A stretch of DNA of 42,377 bases from positions 1 through 42,377 of IMG/VR virus record IMGVR_UViG_3300021425_000065. One strand, given 5' to 3'. A program made the translations under genes and the position numbers. The notes under the pieces were generated by a model that was not told the DNA's origin, did not search any database, and saw nothing but the letters and a program-made list of their open reading frames with translations. Below are positions 1 to 6,038 of this stretch, piece after piece. The DNA comes from a virus. Within the stretch, counting starts at the first letter, position 1; each line of letters opens with the position of its first letter.

Positions 1-243
1 ATGATGGCAGGCAAGGCAGCATTGCAGCACCTTGGCTTCAGCAAAGGCGAAGACATTAAGGACGCCTCAATCTTGGCAGACGTGGTGACCACCATGGTCA
101 GTCAATGGCTCAGTAAGGAAGGTATTGCCACCAGCAAAGACGAAATGAAGGAAGCCATTGGCAAACTTCGTTCCATCTGCGAAGAAGGCACTGCTGAGCA
201 AGTGGTGCGTGGCATTACTGCCTTTGTAGAAGCAAAAAAGTGA
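1..243 (+). CDS. Small hypothetical protein, possibly 5'-truncated
   Basis: The frame opens at the first base of the window and ends at TGA 241-243, giving 80 residues if the first ATG is the true start. A second Met follows directly, and the start could also lie outside the window. The protein is mostly charged and predicted helical, with no signal peptide, membrane segment or metal-binding pattern that I recognise. A GC-rich hairpin with a short T run follows the stop, so this looks like the last gene of a transcript entering from the left. I do not recognise the family. The coding call rests on the long open frame, the codon pattern and the hairpin directly after the stop. Confidence 0.6.
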   Translation: MMAGKAALQHLGFSKGEDIKDASILADVVTTMVSQWLSKEGIATSKDEMKEAIGKLRSICEEGTAEQVVRGITAFVEAKK

Positions 244-253
244 TCATCGCGGC

Positions 254-275
254 GGCCCGTTTCGCACGGGCCTTT
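254..275 (+). terminator. Rho-independent terminator-like hairpin
   Basis: GGCCCGT (254-260) pairs perfectly with ACGGGCC (266-272) around a 5-base TTCGC loop and is followed by only TTT. It lies 11 bases after the first gene's stop. The stem is strong but the T tract is short, so termination may be partial. Confidence 0.6.
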
Positions 276-318
276 GCCGGCTCCATTGTTGATGACAGCC
301 CTTCATTCTATCCTGACG

Positions 319-597
319 ATGCCCCTTCCTCTTGACCATCGCCCTGTTGATTTCTCGCTGCTTAGCGCATGTCCAGCTTGCGAAGCAGGGTGGCAAGCTG
401 GTCCTATTCCTAAGGAAAGCCAATGGCTCTATGGCGATGCAAAGTTCTTTTCTCGCGTGATGGGCATTTATGACAGAGACAAGGACTGTACTGTTGCCTG
501 GCAATGCCCTGATTGTTGCGCAAGGTGGGATAGGGAAACTGGTAAGAGGATTGGCAATGGGGAAAAGATAGTGTTGCGGCCTAAGGAATGGAGATGA
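319..597 (+). CDS. Small zinc-ribbon-like protein
   Basis: A 92-residue protein with two CxxC knuckles: C18-P-A-C21 and C63-P-D-C66, the latter followed directly by C67. They are about 40 residues apart, which fits a zinc ribbon or treble clef. The partner and function are unknown. The frame stays open upstream to a TTG at 274, but that lies inside the terminator hairpin. ATG 292 is possible, and ATG 319 gives a compact N-terminus just ahead of the first knuckle. No convincing ribosome binding site supports either, so the start is uncertain. The gene sits at the head of the run of small plus-strand genes and may bind DNA or act as a small regulator; that is inference only. Confidence 0.6.
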   Translation: MPLPLDHRPVDFSLLSACPACEAGWQAGPIPKESQWLYGDAKFFSRVMGIYDRDKDCTVAWQCPDCCARWDRETGKRIGNGEKIVLRPKEWR

Positions 598-625
598 ATA
601 CTACCAACCGCTGCACACAATAGCC

Positions 626-1129
626 ATGAAAGTCATTGGAAATCTGCGCCCAGGGCAGCTCTCTGGGTATAAAAAAGCATCGTCGCTATCCGTGAGTCTC
701 GCAACTATGGACATTGGACAAGTTGAAAGCGGGGATATTGCTACAAGTAAGTGCAAACGCTTGTACGAGTTTCTTGCATCACAAGGGTATGGCATCAGAG
801 AGAGTCTACTGTCTTGGGATGAGCCTGCCCTAGTTGCGGCGAAAGGAAATGTCCCGCCACACGATGACAGAGGGCTAGGATTGATTGCCTTTTGGTTGCT
901 ACACAAGCAGCCGCTCAGCACGAGAAGAGAAAGTAAAGAGGCCCAACTTTTTGTAAATAATCCGTGGCTGTTCACTAATCAGCGTCATACATCCATGAAG
1001 GTGGGGGATGTTGTGGTATTCAACGCCAACGCAACTCATGCGTGGATGTGTGATGGCGGCATTTATGCCATTAGTCAAACAATTTCTCGTTCCCAAAAAG
1101 CATCTGGCCTGTTTCGACCTTTCTCTTGA
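626..1129 (+). CDS. Possible double-stranded beta-helix (2OG-Fe(II) oxygenase or cupin-like) protein
   Basis: A 167-residue protein starting at ATG 626. H79-D80-D81 could be the HxD half of a metal facial triad and H138 (in 'NATHAW') the distal His. The preceding 'VGDVVVFNA' (about 126-134) resembles the strand-turn-strand before the distal His in 2OG-Fe(II) dioxygenases and cupins, and an Arg near residue 155 could bind 2-oxoglutarate. These residues are visible; the family assignment is inference, because the spacing is short and overall similarity cannot be tested here. The gene ends 7 bases before the RecB-like nuclease start, so the two are probably co-transcribed. If it is an oxygenase, candidate substrates are proteins or modified nucleotides. 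Confidence 0.6.
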   Translation: MKVIGNLRPGQLSGYKKASSLSVSLATMDIGQVESGDIATSKCKRLYEFLASQGYGIRESLLSWDEPALVAAKGNVPPHDDRGLGLIAFWLLHKQPLSTRRESKEAQLFVNNPWLFTNQRHTSMKVGDVVVFNANATHAWMCDGGIYAISQTISRSQKASGLFRPFS

Positions 1130-1136
1130 AGCAACG

Positions 1137-1904
1137 ATGACACGCACCTTCCATCACATTGCTCCGCAACGGATTCGCCTCAATGGCCGCAGACACTATG
1201 TCATGGAGGCTTGCCCAGGCGTGCCTGATGGAAAGGTGCTGCCAAGCGTCACTACCGTGCTTTCGTCTATGGCACCAGTCAGCAAGACTATGGCCATCAT
1301 TAACTGGCGAAAGAAAGTAGGCGACGAAGAGGCCAATCGTCGCACAAGGCTTGCTGCTAATCGTGGCACTTGGCTCCACGCCATCATGGAAGATTGGTTT
1401 GGCGACGAAGACATAGAGCACCATCTTGATAAGGCGCCCGACTGGAAGCCCTATTTTGAAAGCGTGGTGCCATTCCTTGAGACCATTCAATCACCATTGC
1501 TCTTGGAAAGTGCAGTGGGATGGTATGACGAAGACAAGGCGATTGGTTATAGCGGCACTCTTGATATGGTCGCGCAAATGACAGACGGTTCTATTGCTCT
1601 GGTCGATTGGAAAACCAGTTACAAAGAGAAGCCTGATTATCAGCTTGCTGACTATAAGAAACAACTTGGAGCCTATTCCATGGCAGTGGAGGCCATGTAC
1701 GGACAGCCCATTGACAATGCTTGGTGCGTCATTGCCTGCTTTGATCCTGAAGCCAAGGACAGCGAGCCCATCATGCAGCTTGTCCACTTGAACGAGGCTG
1801 AGCTGGTCTGCGAGCAGGCAGTGTTCACCAGCACCGTGCAGAGGTTTTTCGCCGCTCACTACCCCGGAGGGCGAGCGTTTGACATTCTGGCGGACAAGGG
1901 CTAA
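1137..1904 (+). CDS. RecB/Cas4-like PD-(D/E)XK exonuclease
   Basis: A 255-residue protein with the ordered residues of RecB-family nucleases: 'RGTWLHAIMEDW' carrying H81, then E124, 'GTLD' with D143, 'LVDWKTS' with D157 and K159, and 'QLGAY' with Q176 and Y180. These match the H...E...D...DxK...QxxxY signature of metal-dependent exonucleases such as Cas4, AddB C-terminal and PDDEXK_1 phage nucleases. The likely role is 5'-3' or end-processing DNA degradation during phage replication or recombination. The frame runs open back to 1008, overlapping the previous gene. ATG 1137 removes that overlap and starts 7 bases after it, so I prefer it. The next gene encodes a small protein with an SSB-like tip, which fits a recombination pair. 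Confidence 0.87.
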   Translation: MTRTFHHIAPQRIRLNGRRHYVMEACPGVPDGKVLPSVTTVLSSMAPVSKTMAIINWRKKVGDEEANRRTRLAANRGTWLHAIMEDWFGDEDIEHHLDKAPDWKPYFESVVPFLETIQSPLLLESAVGWYDEDKAIGYSGTLDMVAQMTDGSIALVDWKTSYKEKPDYQLADYKKQLGAYSMAVEAMYGQPIDNAWCVIACFDPEAKDSEPIMQLVHLNEAELVCEQAVFTSTVQRFFAAHYPGGRAFDILADKG

Positions 1905-1954
1905 GCTAACGAAGCCCTGAGCAAGGGCAACCATCCCTCCTACGGAGAAACACC

Positions 1955-2221
1955 ATGGCCAATCGGCCTCCTATCACTGCTGCTCTGGATCTGACGCCTG
2001 AGCTGATGAACAAGCTCAAGGCCGCCGGTCCTAACGATCGCGGCAACTACTCCCTCGACCTTGCAGTCTGGGAAAACACCAAACGGTCTTCCGACAAGGC
2101 GCCTGGCTTCACTGGCAGCGTCAAGGTGAAAGGCGACAAGGACGGGCCGAAAGGCTATGCCTCGGTTTGGGTGAATGGCGATCTTGGCGGAGGCAGCGGC
2201 GGCGACTCTGACTTGTTCTGA
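1955..2221 (+). CDS. Small protein with SSB-like acidic C-terminal tip
   Basis: An 88-residue protein. ATG 1955 is preceded by GGAG about 10 bases upstream. The body (residues 10-75) is predicted beta-rich with basic patches ('KVKGDKDGPK'). A Gly/Ser linker then leads to 'GGDSDLF' at the very C-terminus. An acidic tip ending in a hydrophobic residue plus Phe is the hallmark of single-strand DNA-binding proteins (bacterial SSB 'DDDIPF'), which use it to recruit partners. The tip is visible; an OB-fold is only inferred, and 88 residues is short for one. It follows the RecB-like nuclease by 50 bases and is followed by a strong terminator. Confidence 0.7.
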   Translation: MANRPPITAALDLTPELMNKLKAAGPNDRGNYSLDLAVWENTKRSSDKAPGFTGSVKVKGDKDGPKGYASVWVNGDLGGGSGGDSDLF

Positions 2222-2262
2222 GCACCTCTTGTTCTGAACACTCCCCAATCTTCTTCTGTTCT

Positions 2263-2290
2263 GGGCGCTTTGGCGCCCTTTCTTTTCTCT
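2263..2290 (+). terminator. Rho-independent terminator
   Basis: GGGCGC (2263-2268) and GCGCCC (2273-2278) form a perfect 6-bp stem with a TTTG loop, followed by TTTCTTTTCT. It lies 42 bases after the stop of the small acidic-tip gene and just before the dCTP-deaminase-family gene, so it probably separates transcripts. Confidence 0.75.
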
Positions 2291-2294
2291 AACG

Positions 2295-2885
2295 ATGACC
2301 TTCCTCAACGACCGCCAAATTAGCCGCCTTGCTGATCTCGACATCTTTCAGCCGTATGTTGGCGAAAAGCGCCGCACACTGGACGATGGCACCAAAGCAA
2401 TCAGCTATGGCTTGTCGCAAGCGGGCTACGACATTCGCCTCTCGCCTAAACAGTTCCTCGTTTTTGATGCAGATTGCGACCAGGCCTGCCCTGTGCTTGA
2501 CCCTAAGCTTTCCGACCCAACCATTCCTTACGAAGCCGCTCTTGTCCATGGAGAAAATGGCAGTTTCTTTGAGCTTCCTCCCCATAGCTTTGGCCTTGGC
2601 GTGAGCCTTGAACTGATCTCCATGCCGCCGAGCATCCTTGGCATTTGCGATGGGAAAAGCACTTATGCTCGCTGTGGCATCATCATCAACGTGACGCCCA
2701 TCGAACCTGGCTGGTCTGGTCACTTGACCATGCACATCGCCAATCCTACGCCTTTCCCGGCTCGCATCTATGCCAATGAAGGCATCGTGCAAGTAGGGCT
2801 AGTGCAACTGGCAAGCAATGTGGCGCAGGCTTACACGGGCCACTACCAAGACCAAGGCGCTAAGGTGCAGCTAGCAGCCGTGTGA
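2295..2885 (+). CDS. dcd: dCTP deaminase / dUTPase-superfamily protein with altered active site
   Basis: A 196-residue protein of normal dCTP-deaminase length. Family motifs are clear: 'SYGLSQAGYDIRLS' (37-50), 'GKSTYARCGI' (120-129) and 'IEPGWSGHLT' (136-145), followed by 'ARIYANEGIVQV'. Family enzymes convert dCTP to dUTP, feeding thymidylate synthesis, which fits the ThyX gene 1.1 kb downstream. R126 aligns with the conserved Arg of E. coli Dcd (R115). The catalytic base of E. coli Dcd is Glu138 in 'WSGCIVLEF'. Here the equivalent stretch is 'WSGHLTMHI', placing His147 where Glu is expected. It may be inactive, regulatory, or act on another pyrimidine nucleotide. The start ATG 2295 comes right after the terminator. 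Confidence 0.88.
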   Translation: MTFLNDRQISRLADLDIFQPYVGEKRRTLDDGTKAISYGLSQAGYDIRLSPKQFLVFDADCDQACPVLDPKLSDPTIPYEAALVHGENGSFFELPPHSFGLGVSLELISMPPSILGICDGKSTYARCGIIINVTPIEPGWSGHLTMHIANPTPFPARIYANEGIVQVGLVQLASNVAQAYTGHYQDQGAKVQLAAV

Positions 2886-2889
2886 TGCC

Positions 2890-3267
2890 TTGAGCGCTCT
2901 TGAAGATCAGTTCCTTGGCCTTTGGCAAGCCCACTATCCTCAGCTCAAGCTAGAGCGAGAATACAGCTCCATCGAAGCCTGGGAAAAAGATTTCCAAGAG
3001 CGCTATTCACGCTCCAAACGTTCCAAACGCTATCGTCTCGATTTTGCTCACCCCAACAGTCGCACCGGCATTGAAATCCAAGGTGGCGTTTACAATCGTG
3101 GTCGTCACGTTACTGGCTCGGGCTATGAAAGAGACTGTAGAAAATACAATCTTGCTTATACCAGCGGCTGGACGATCTTCCTTCTCACCGCCCAAATGGC
3201 CAAGGAAACTTCCTGGCTTTCGCTAATTGCTTCTCATATCGCTGCATCGCCTCACCGGCCTGAGTGA
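2890..3267 (+). CDS. Vsr/DUF559-like endonuclease-fold protein
   Basis: A 125-residue protein starting with TTG at 2890, because the ATG at 2885 meets a stop after two codons. The core reads 'RYRLDFAHP' (D51), then 'GIEIQGGVY' with E62 and Q64, then 'GRH' (71-73), and 'GYERDCRKYNLAYTSGW' (78-94). This is the D...E-x-Q/K, RH...D..K...GW layout of very-short-patch-repair-like and DUF559 nucleases, where Gln can stand for the usual Lys. The likely role is DNA nicking or junction cleavage during phage replication; the specific substrate is unknown. Its last 83 bases overlap the antisense gene ending at 3185. Confidence 0.75.
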   Translation: MSALEDQFLGLWQAHYPQLKLEREYSSIEAWEKDFQERYSRSKRSKRYRLDFAHPNSRTGIEIQGGVYNRGRHVTGSGYERDCRKYNLAYTSGWTIFLLTAQMAKETSWLSLIASHIAASPHRPE

Positions 3268-3553
3268 GCATTTCGTCTGCCGCAACTAACGAACTTTCTT
3301 GCACTGCCATGGCCTGACGAAGCTGGATGTTTTCCAGCATCAAGCTTTGCACAGCCGTGCCTTGTGCAATGTGGCTTTCCCAGAGCTGAATGGCTACGGT
3401 GCGGAGCTTTTCCTTGTCGTCGCAATTTTGCAGAAGGCGACGCTGGGAATCCAGCAGGAACTCACGCTCCGTTGAATGCTCAAACGGACCCATCCAGGCC
3501 ACTCCATCACGACCATCCAATACTAGCCTTACTGGCAGGGCAAACTTCGCCAT
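3185..3553 (-). CDS. Antisense coiled-coil hypothetical protein
   Basis: A 122-residue protein on the minus strand inside a plus-strand cluster. It opens 'MAKFALPVRLVLDGRDG', followed by a long charged, Gln/Glu/Leu-rich helical region (about 25-115) that looks like coiled coil, and ends in a basic 'KARKFPWPFGR'. No plus-strand frame of comparable quality covers 3268-3553, and a purine-rich GAGAG lies upstream of the ATG, which supports coding. Its 3' end overlaps the Vsr-like nuclease gene tail-to-tail by 83 bases, so the two transcripts would be complementary there. I do not recognise a family. It could be an independently acquired cargo gene or be expressed at a different time from its neighbours. 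Confidence 0.6.
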   Translation of the reverse strand: MAKFALPVRLVLDGRDGVAWMGPFEHSTEREFLLDSQRRLLQNCDDKEKLRTVAIQLWESHIAQGTAVQSLMLENIQLRQAMAVQESSLVAADEMLTQAGEAMQRYEKQLAKARKFPWPFGR

Positions 3554-3737
3554 AGGACAACTAGCTCTCTCATAAGGCTAACGCCAAGTCAGGAGGAGGC
3601 GATGGGGAGGGCCGAAATGATTGGTGGTGCTTGCCGAAAAGGCAGTGGCAGACTACGATGGGCAGGTCCCCTGCTGACCCGTCACGGCCCGCCGGGAGCC
3701 TATCTCGGCCTCCACCACCTACCACCCATCTCGTCCC
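3554..3737 (+). other. Unassigned stretch with a strong ribosome-binding site and competing short frames
   Basis: This 184-base gap lies between the divergent antisense gene and the GTG at 3738. A near-perfect AGGAGGAGG (3591-3599) sits 2 bases upstream of ATG 3602, whose frame runs to 3922 and overlaps the next gene by 185 bases. A different frame is open from 3565 to TGA 3739-3741 (about 58 codons, Pro-rich at the end: 'SRPPPPTTHLVP') and ends in a GTGA overlap with the next gene. That arrangement is typical of real neighbours in this window, but the only candidate starts are TTG 3631 or ATG 3658. I cannot decide which frame, if either, is translated. Promoters for the divergent gene may also lie here. 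Confidence 0.35.
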
Positions 3738-3986
3738 GTGACACCTTCCATCCGCGCCACTGTTCGCTTCATCCGAGAAAAGGGCGGAACGGTCGAACGC
3801 CTCTTGCCTATCCGAGTCACCGATGTTCCACGCCCTTACACCCTGAATCAGTACCGGGTCACCCTGCCGGGCATTCCCTCGGTGGTCATCGACGAAGTGC
3901 TGATGCGGATGCTCTCGTCTAACGAAGGTCGCGACATCTTCTGCATTGTCAAACAAGCCGCCCGCCTCACCACCTGCCACGCATGA
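3738..3986 (+). CDS. Small hypothetical protein upstream of thyX
   Basis: An 82-residue protein beginning with GTG at 3738; a stop in the same frame at 3675 and the absence of any ATG between fix the start. It opens 'MTPSIRATVRFIREKGG', with regular alternation suggesting mixed alpha/beta structure and a hydrophobic middle ('YRVTLPGIPSVVIDEVLM'). The stop overlaps the ATG of thyX as ATGA at 3983-3986, so the two are probably translationally coupled. No recognised domain. The position suggests a role near nucleotide metabolism, but this is context only. Confidence 0.65.
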   Translation: MTPSIRATVRFIREKGGTVERLLPIRVTDVPRPYTLNQYRVTLPGIPSVVIDEVLMRMLSSNEGRDIFCIVKQAARLTTCHA

Positions 3987-4693
3987 ACTCCCCTTCCATT
4001 GATCCCCTTGGTGACGGCCTGAGTCGCGTGGTGTTGCTCGACTCCCTAGGATCCAGCCTGTCTGTCGTGAACGATGCCAGGCAGAGCTTTGATAGCCATT
4101 CTGACGAATGGTCTGAGCGTGATACAAAGCTCATCAACTATCTCGCAAAGCACCATCACACTTCTCCATTTCGCGGAGTGGTGTTTAAGTGGTGGGTGAA
4201 GGCGCCACTGTTTATTGCTAGGCAGTGGTGGAAGCACGTAGTTGCCTCCACTTATGTTGATGATCAACTGGGCTGGAATGAGAAAAGTTTTCGTTACTGT
4301 TCTGCCGAAGACGTAGACTTCTATGTGCCTTTGCAATTTATGAAGCAAAGCGCAAGCAATCGTCAAGCGTCAGACGGCCCTGCTGGCGACCGAGAGGCTA
4401 CGATCGCCTTCAGTGCCTACGCAGACGCCATCCAGGCGGCGCGTGAGGCCTATTCGGCAATGTTGCTGGCAGGCATCAGCAAAGAGCAAGCACGAGGCGT
4501 TCTGCCGGCTTGTATGTACTCCTCGTTCACTTGGACGTGCTCTTTGCAGGCGCTGTTCCATTTCGTTTCCCTGCGCATTGGAAAGGATGCTCAAGGGGAG
4601 ATTGCCGCCTATGCCAGTGCCTTGATGGAACTTGCTCGTCCAGTGGCGCCTGAAGCATTTGCTGCCTTTGAAACCAACAACTATTCCTTCTGA
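3983..4693 (+). CDS. thyX: Flavin-dependent thymidylate synthase ThyX
   Basis: A 236-residue protein of typical ThyX length. ThyX methylates dUMP to dTMP using methylene-tetrahydrofolate and FAD. Family features: 'HHTSPFRGVVFKWWVKAPLF' (58-77), 'ARQWWKH' (79-85), 'WNEKSFRY' (98-105), 'LPACMYSSFTWTCSL' (174-188) and 'LRIGKDAQGEIAAYA' (197-211). The canonical RHRx7S signature is altered: Lys84-His85-Val86 replaces Arg-His-Arg, and about eight extra residues precede the NE..S..RY part with Ser102. Such divergence occurs in some phage ThyX proteins, but activity cannot be assumed. It is coupled to the upstream gene by ATGA and followed 2 bases later by DUF3310. Confidence 0.93.
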   Translation: MNSPSIDPLGDGLSRVVLLDSLGSSLSVVNDARQSFDSHSDEWSERDTKLINYLAKHHHTSPFRGVVFKWWVKAPLFIARQWWKHVVASTYVDDQLGWNEKSFRYCSAEDVDFYVPLQFMKQSASNRQASDGPAGDREATIAFSAYADAIQAAREAYSAMLLAGISKEQARGVLPACMYSSFTWTCSLQALFHFVSLRIGKDAQGEIAAYASALMELARPVAPEAFAAFETNNYSF

Positions 4694-4695
4694 CC

Positions 4696-5073
4696 ATGAA
4701 TGATTCCGTCAATTCTCCCCAGCACTATACGCTTGGTGGAGTGGAATGTATTGAAGCCATTGAGGCATCAATGAGCCCCGAAGCCTTCAAAGGCTTTCTT
4801 AAAGGCAACATTCAAAAATACGTCTGGCGCTACGAGCAAAAAGGAGGCACAGAGTCTCTCAAGAAAGCCCAATGGTATCTGCAGTGTCTCATTGCATTTT
4901 GTGAAGCAGAAGAAACCAAAGCAGCCAAAATCTACGAAGCCGTGAAAGAACTCACGGACGAAGCTGCTTACGATCCCGACGACTACATGATCAGCGGCTG
5001 TCCTGATGGTTTCTGCCCCATGCCTAACATAAGGCAAGGACCGTCTCAGCCCATGTTCTCCCCTATTAGCTAA
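4696..5073 (+). CDS. DUF3310 family protein
   Basis: A 125-residue protein whose first 70 residues match the DUF3310 pattern: 'VNSPQHY...VECIEAIEA', then 'FKGFLKGNIQKYVWRYEQKGG' (with 'KYVWRY' at about 41-46), then 'KKAQWYLQCLI'. DUF3310 proteins occur in many dsDNA phages beside nucleotide-metabolism genes and are sometimes labelled nucleotide kinases, but no activity is firmly established. The C-terminal 50 residues are acidic then Pro-rich and look linker-like. The gene begins 2 bases after thyX and is followed by a strong terminator at 5096-5124, so it closes this operon. Confidence 0.85.
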   Translation: MNDSVNSPQHYTLGGVECIEAIEASMSPEAFKGFLKGNIQKYVWRYEQKGGTESLKKAQWYLQCLIAFCEAEETKAAKIYEAVKELTDEAAYDPDDYMISGCPDGFCPMPNIRQGPSQPMFSPIS

Positions 5074-5558
5074 CCAGCCAAAGCAAGTTGCAAAGAAGGC
5101 GGCCAAGTGGCCGCCTTTTCTTTTGGGCTTTCATGTACTGGCAGCACCCTTTGATTTTGTTCCATCCATTCCTCCCAGCTACCAATGTCAGTGTGGGCGC
5201 TTACGAAGCTATGGGCATGAATCCAAGCAAGCAAAGTTTCTTCCCTATGTTGGCTCCAATGCGCCAGTGGGCGCCACCATTCAAACAGCGGCAAGTTTGA
5301 CTTGGAAGAATTACAGGAAAGACAAGCCGGGACTGTGTTCCACTTCGCATAGTGAGGCCCTCCTTTGCTTTTGGGAACAATGTGATCAAGAGTCAGCCGT
5401 TCGTTCCACTTGCCACAGTAAGCACAAGCGCAATGGCCAAATGGTCCGCGCAGCAGGTAGTCCTCAAAGATGCTTTTCCTGAACCTACGTTTTGCTTCTG
5501 AAGGGCGTAGTTCAATGAGAGAATGGAGCAGTTCATTAGGCCCACTTCCCTTCGGCAT
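5070..5558 (-). CDS. HNH endonuclease
   Basis: A 162-residue protein on the minus strand. 'CAYCG' (C45, C48), 'LTLDHIVPKSKGG' (D58, H59), N74 and 'PACLSCNSSKSN' (C79, C82, N83) form a complete zinc-supported HNH (beta-beta-alpha metal) nuclease. The type is common in cyanobacteria and their phages, often free-standing and mobile. The body downstream (90-162) has Trp-rich segments and no recognised DNA-binding domain. It is oriented against the surrounding genes, its 3' end overlaps DUF3310 by 4 bases, and a bidirectional terminator lies within its last codons. Being antisense in an otherwise same-strand cluster suggests insertion as a homing or selfish element; alternatively it is a packaging-type HNH, which is less likely because no terminase is near. 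Confidence 0.88.
   Translation of the reverse strand: MPKGSGPNELLHSLIELRPSEAKRRFRKSIFEDYLLRGPFGHCACAYCGKWNERLTLDHIVPKSKGGPHYAKWNTVPACLSCNSSKSNLPLFEWWRPLAHWSQHREETLLAWIHAHSFVSAHTDIGSWEEWMEQNQRVLPVHESPKEKAATWPPSLQLALAG
5096..5124 (+). terminator. Strong terminator, probably bidirectional, inside the HNH 3' end
   Basis: AAGGCGGCC (5096-5104) pairs with GGCCGCCTT (5109-5117) around AAGT, followed by TTCTTTT. On the minus strand the same hairpin is followed by TTCTTTG. It terminates the thyX-DUF3310 transcript while lying inside the last coding residues of the antisense HNH gene. Confidence 0.8.
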
Positions 5559-5602
5559 GGAACTATTGCTTTTCCTTAAGCATAGTCAGGCGCTGAGAAT
5601 GA

Positions 5603-5854
5603 TTGGCAGTGCCTAGAATCAAAAGGAAGTATAAAAAGCTGATGACTCCTTGGCAGGAAAAACTTGCAAACATTGCTGCCACTGTCACGGCTGGAATGCT
5701 TCTCGCCACTGGTGGCATGATGATCACCATTGGCAATCAGCAGATTCGCATTACCACGCAAGTAGAAGGGCTCACCAAGGAACTGGGCCACCTCACGGAA
5801 AACATTAAGGAGCTTGAGACCCGTGTGCGTACGTTAGAAGTGCGGGAACCATAG
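5603..5854 (+). CDS. Single-pass membrane protein with C-terminal coiled coil, lysis-cassette candidate
   Basis: An 83-residue protein with TTG start at 5603 (GTG 5609 is an alternative). It has a strongly basic N-terminus ('PRIKRKYKK'), one hydrophobic segment at about 22-44 ('LANIAATVTAGMLLATGGMM') and a charged heptad-like helix at about 50-80. An N-terminal anchor followed by a periplasmic coiled coil resembles inner-membrane spanins, while the small size and position before the endolysin also allow a holin or holin-anchor role. No cysteine or lipobox is present. It is the first gene of the plus-strand lysis-like cluster. The assignment to lysis rests on topology and context, not on a recognised family. 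Confidence 0.65.
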   Translation: MAVPRIKRKYKKLMTPWQEKLANIAATVTAGMLLATGGMMITIGNQQIRITTQVEGLTKELGHLTENIKELETRVRTLEVREP

Positions 5855-5892
5855 GCTTGCTAGCATTATTGCAAACAATGGAGGCTATTCCC

Positions 5893-6036
5893 ATGGGCGC
5901 TGTCGAATGGTTCGTAATTGGCGGCATCATCGTCGCTGCTGTTGACCAAATCATCCAGCACACTCCCTACAAAAGCAATAACATCGTGCAGCTTGTGCTC
6001 ACTGGTCTCAAGGCAGTGTTCCGCACTAAGCCCTGA
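5893..6036 (+). CDS. 47-residue hydrophobic protein, holin-like candidate
   Basis: A very small protein starting at ATG 5893 with GGAGG (5880-5884) at good spacing. An in-frame ATG at 5878 would add five residues but lacks the site. It reads 'MGAVEWFVIGGIIVAAVDQ' and continues with a polar turn near 'HTPYKSNN' and a second hydrophobic helix ending in basic residues. Two short hydrophobic helices (5-20 and 31-43) suggest a membrane peptide such as a small holin. It ends 2 bases before the endolysin GTG, so the two are almost certainly co-translated. Holin function is inferred from position. Confidence 0.7.
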   Translation: MGAVEWFVIGGIIVAAVDQIIQHTPYKSNNIVQLVLTGLKAVFRTKP

Positions 6037-6038
6037 CT

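Noticed and set aside
3570-4127. Long minus-strand frame (185 codons) covering the thyX start
   Set aside because: It lies opposite two coupled plus-strand genes, reads as Arg/Gly/His-rich without a domain, and looks like a mirror of the real coding frames.
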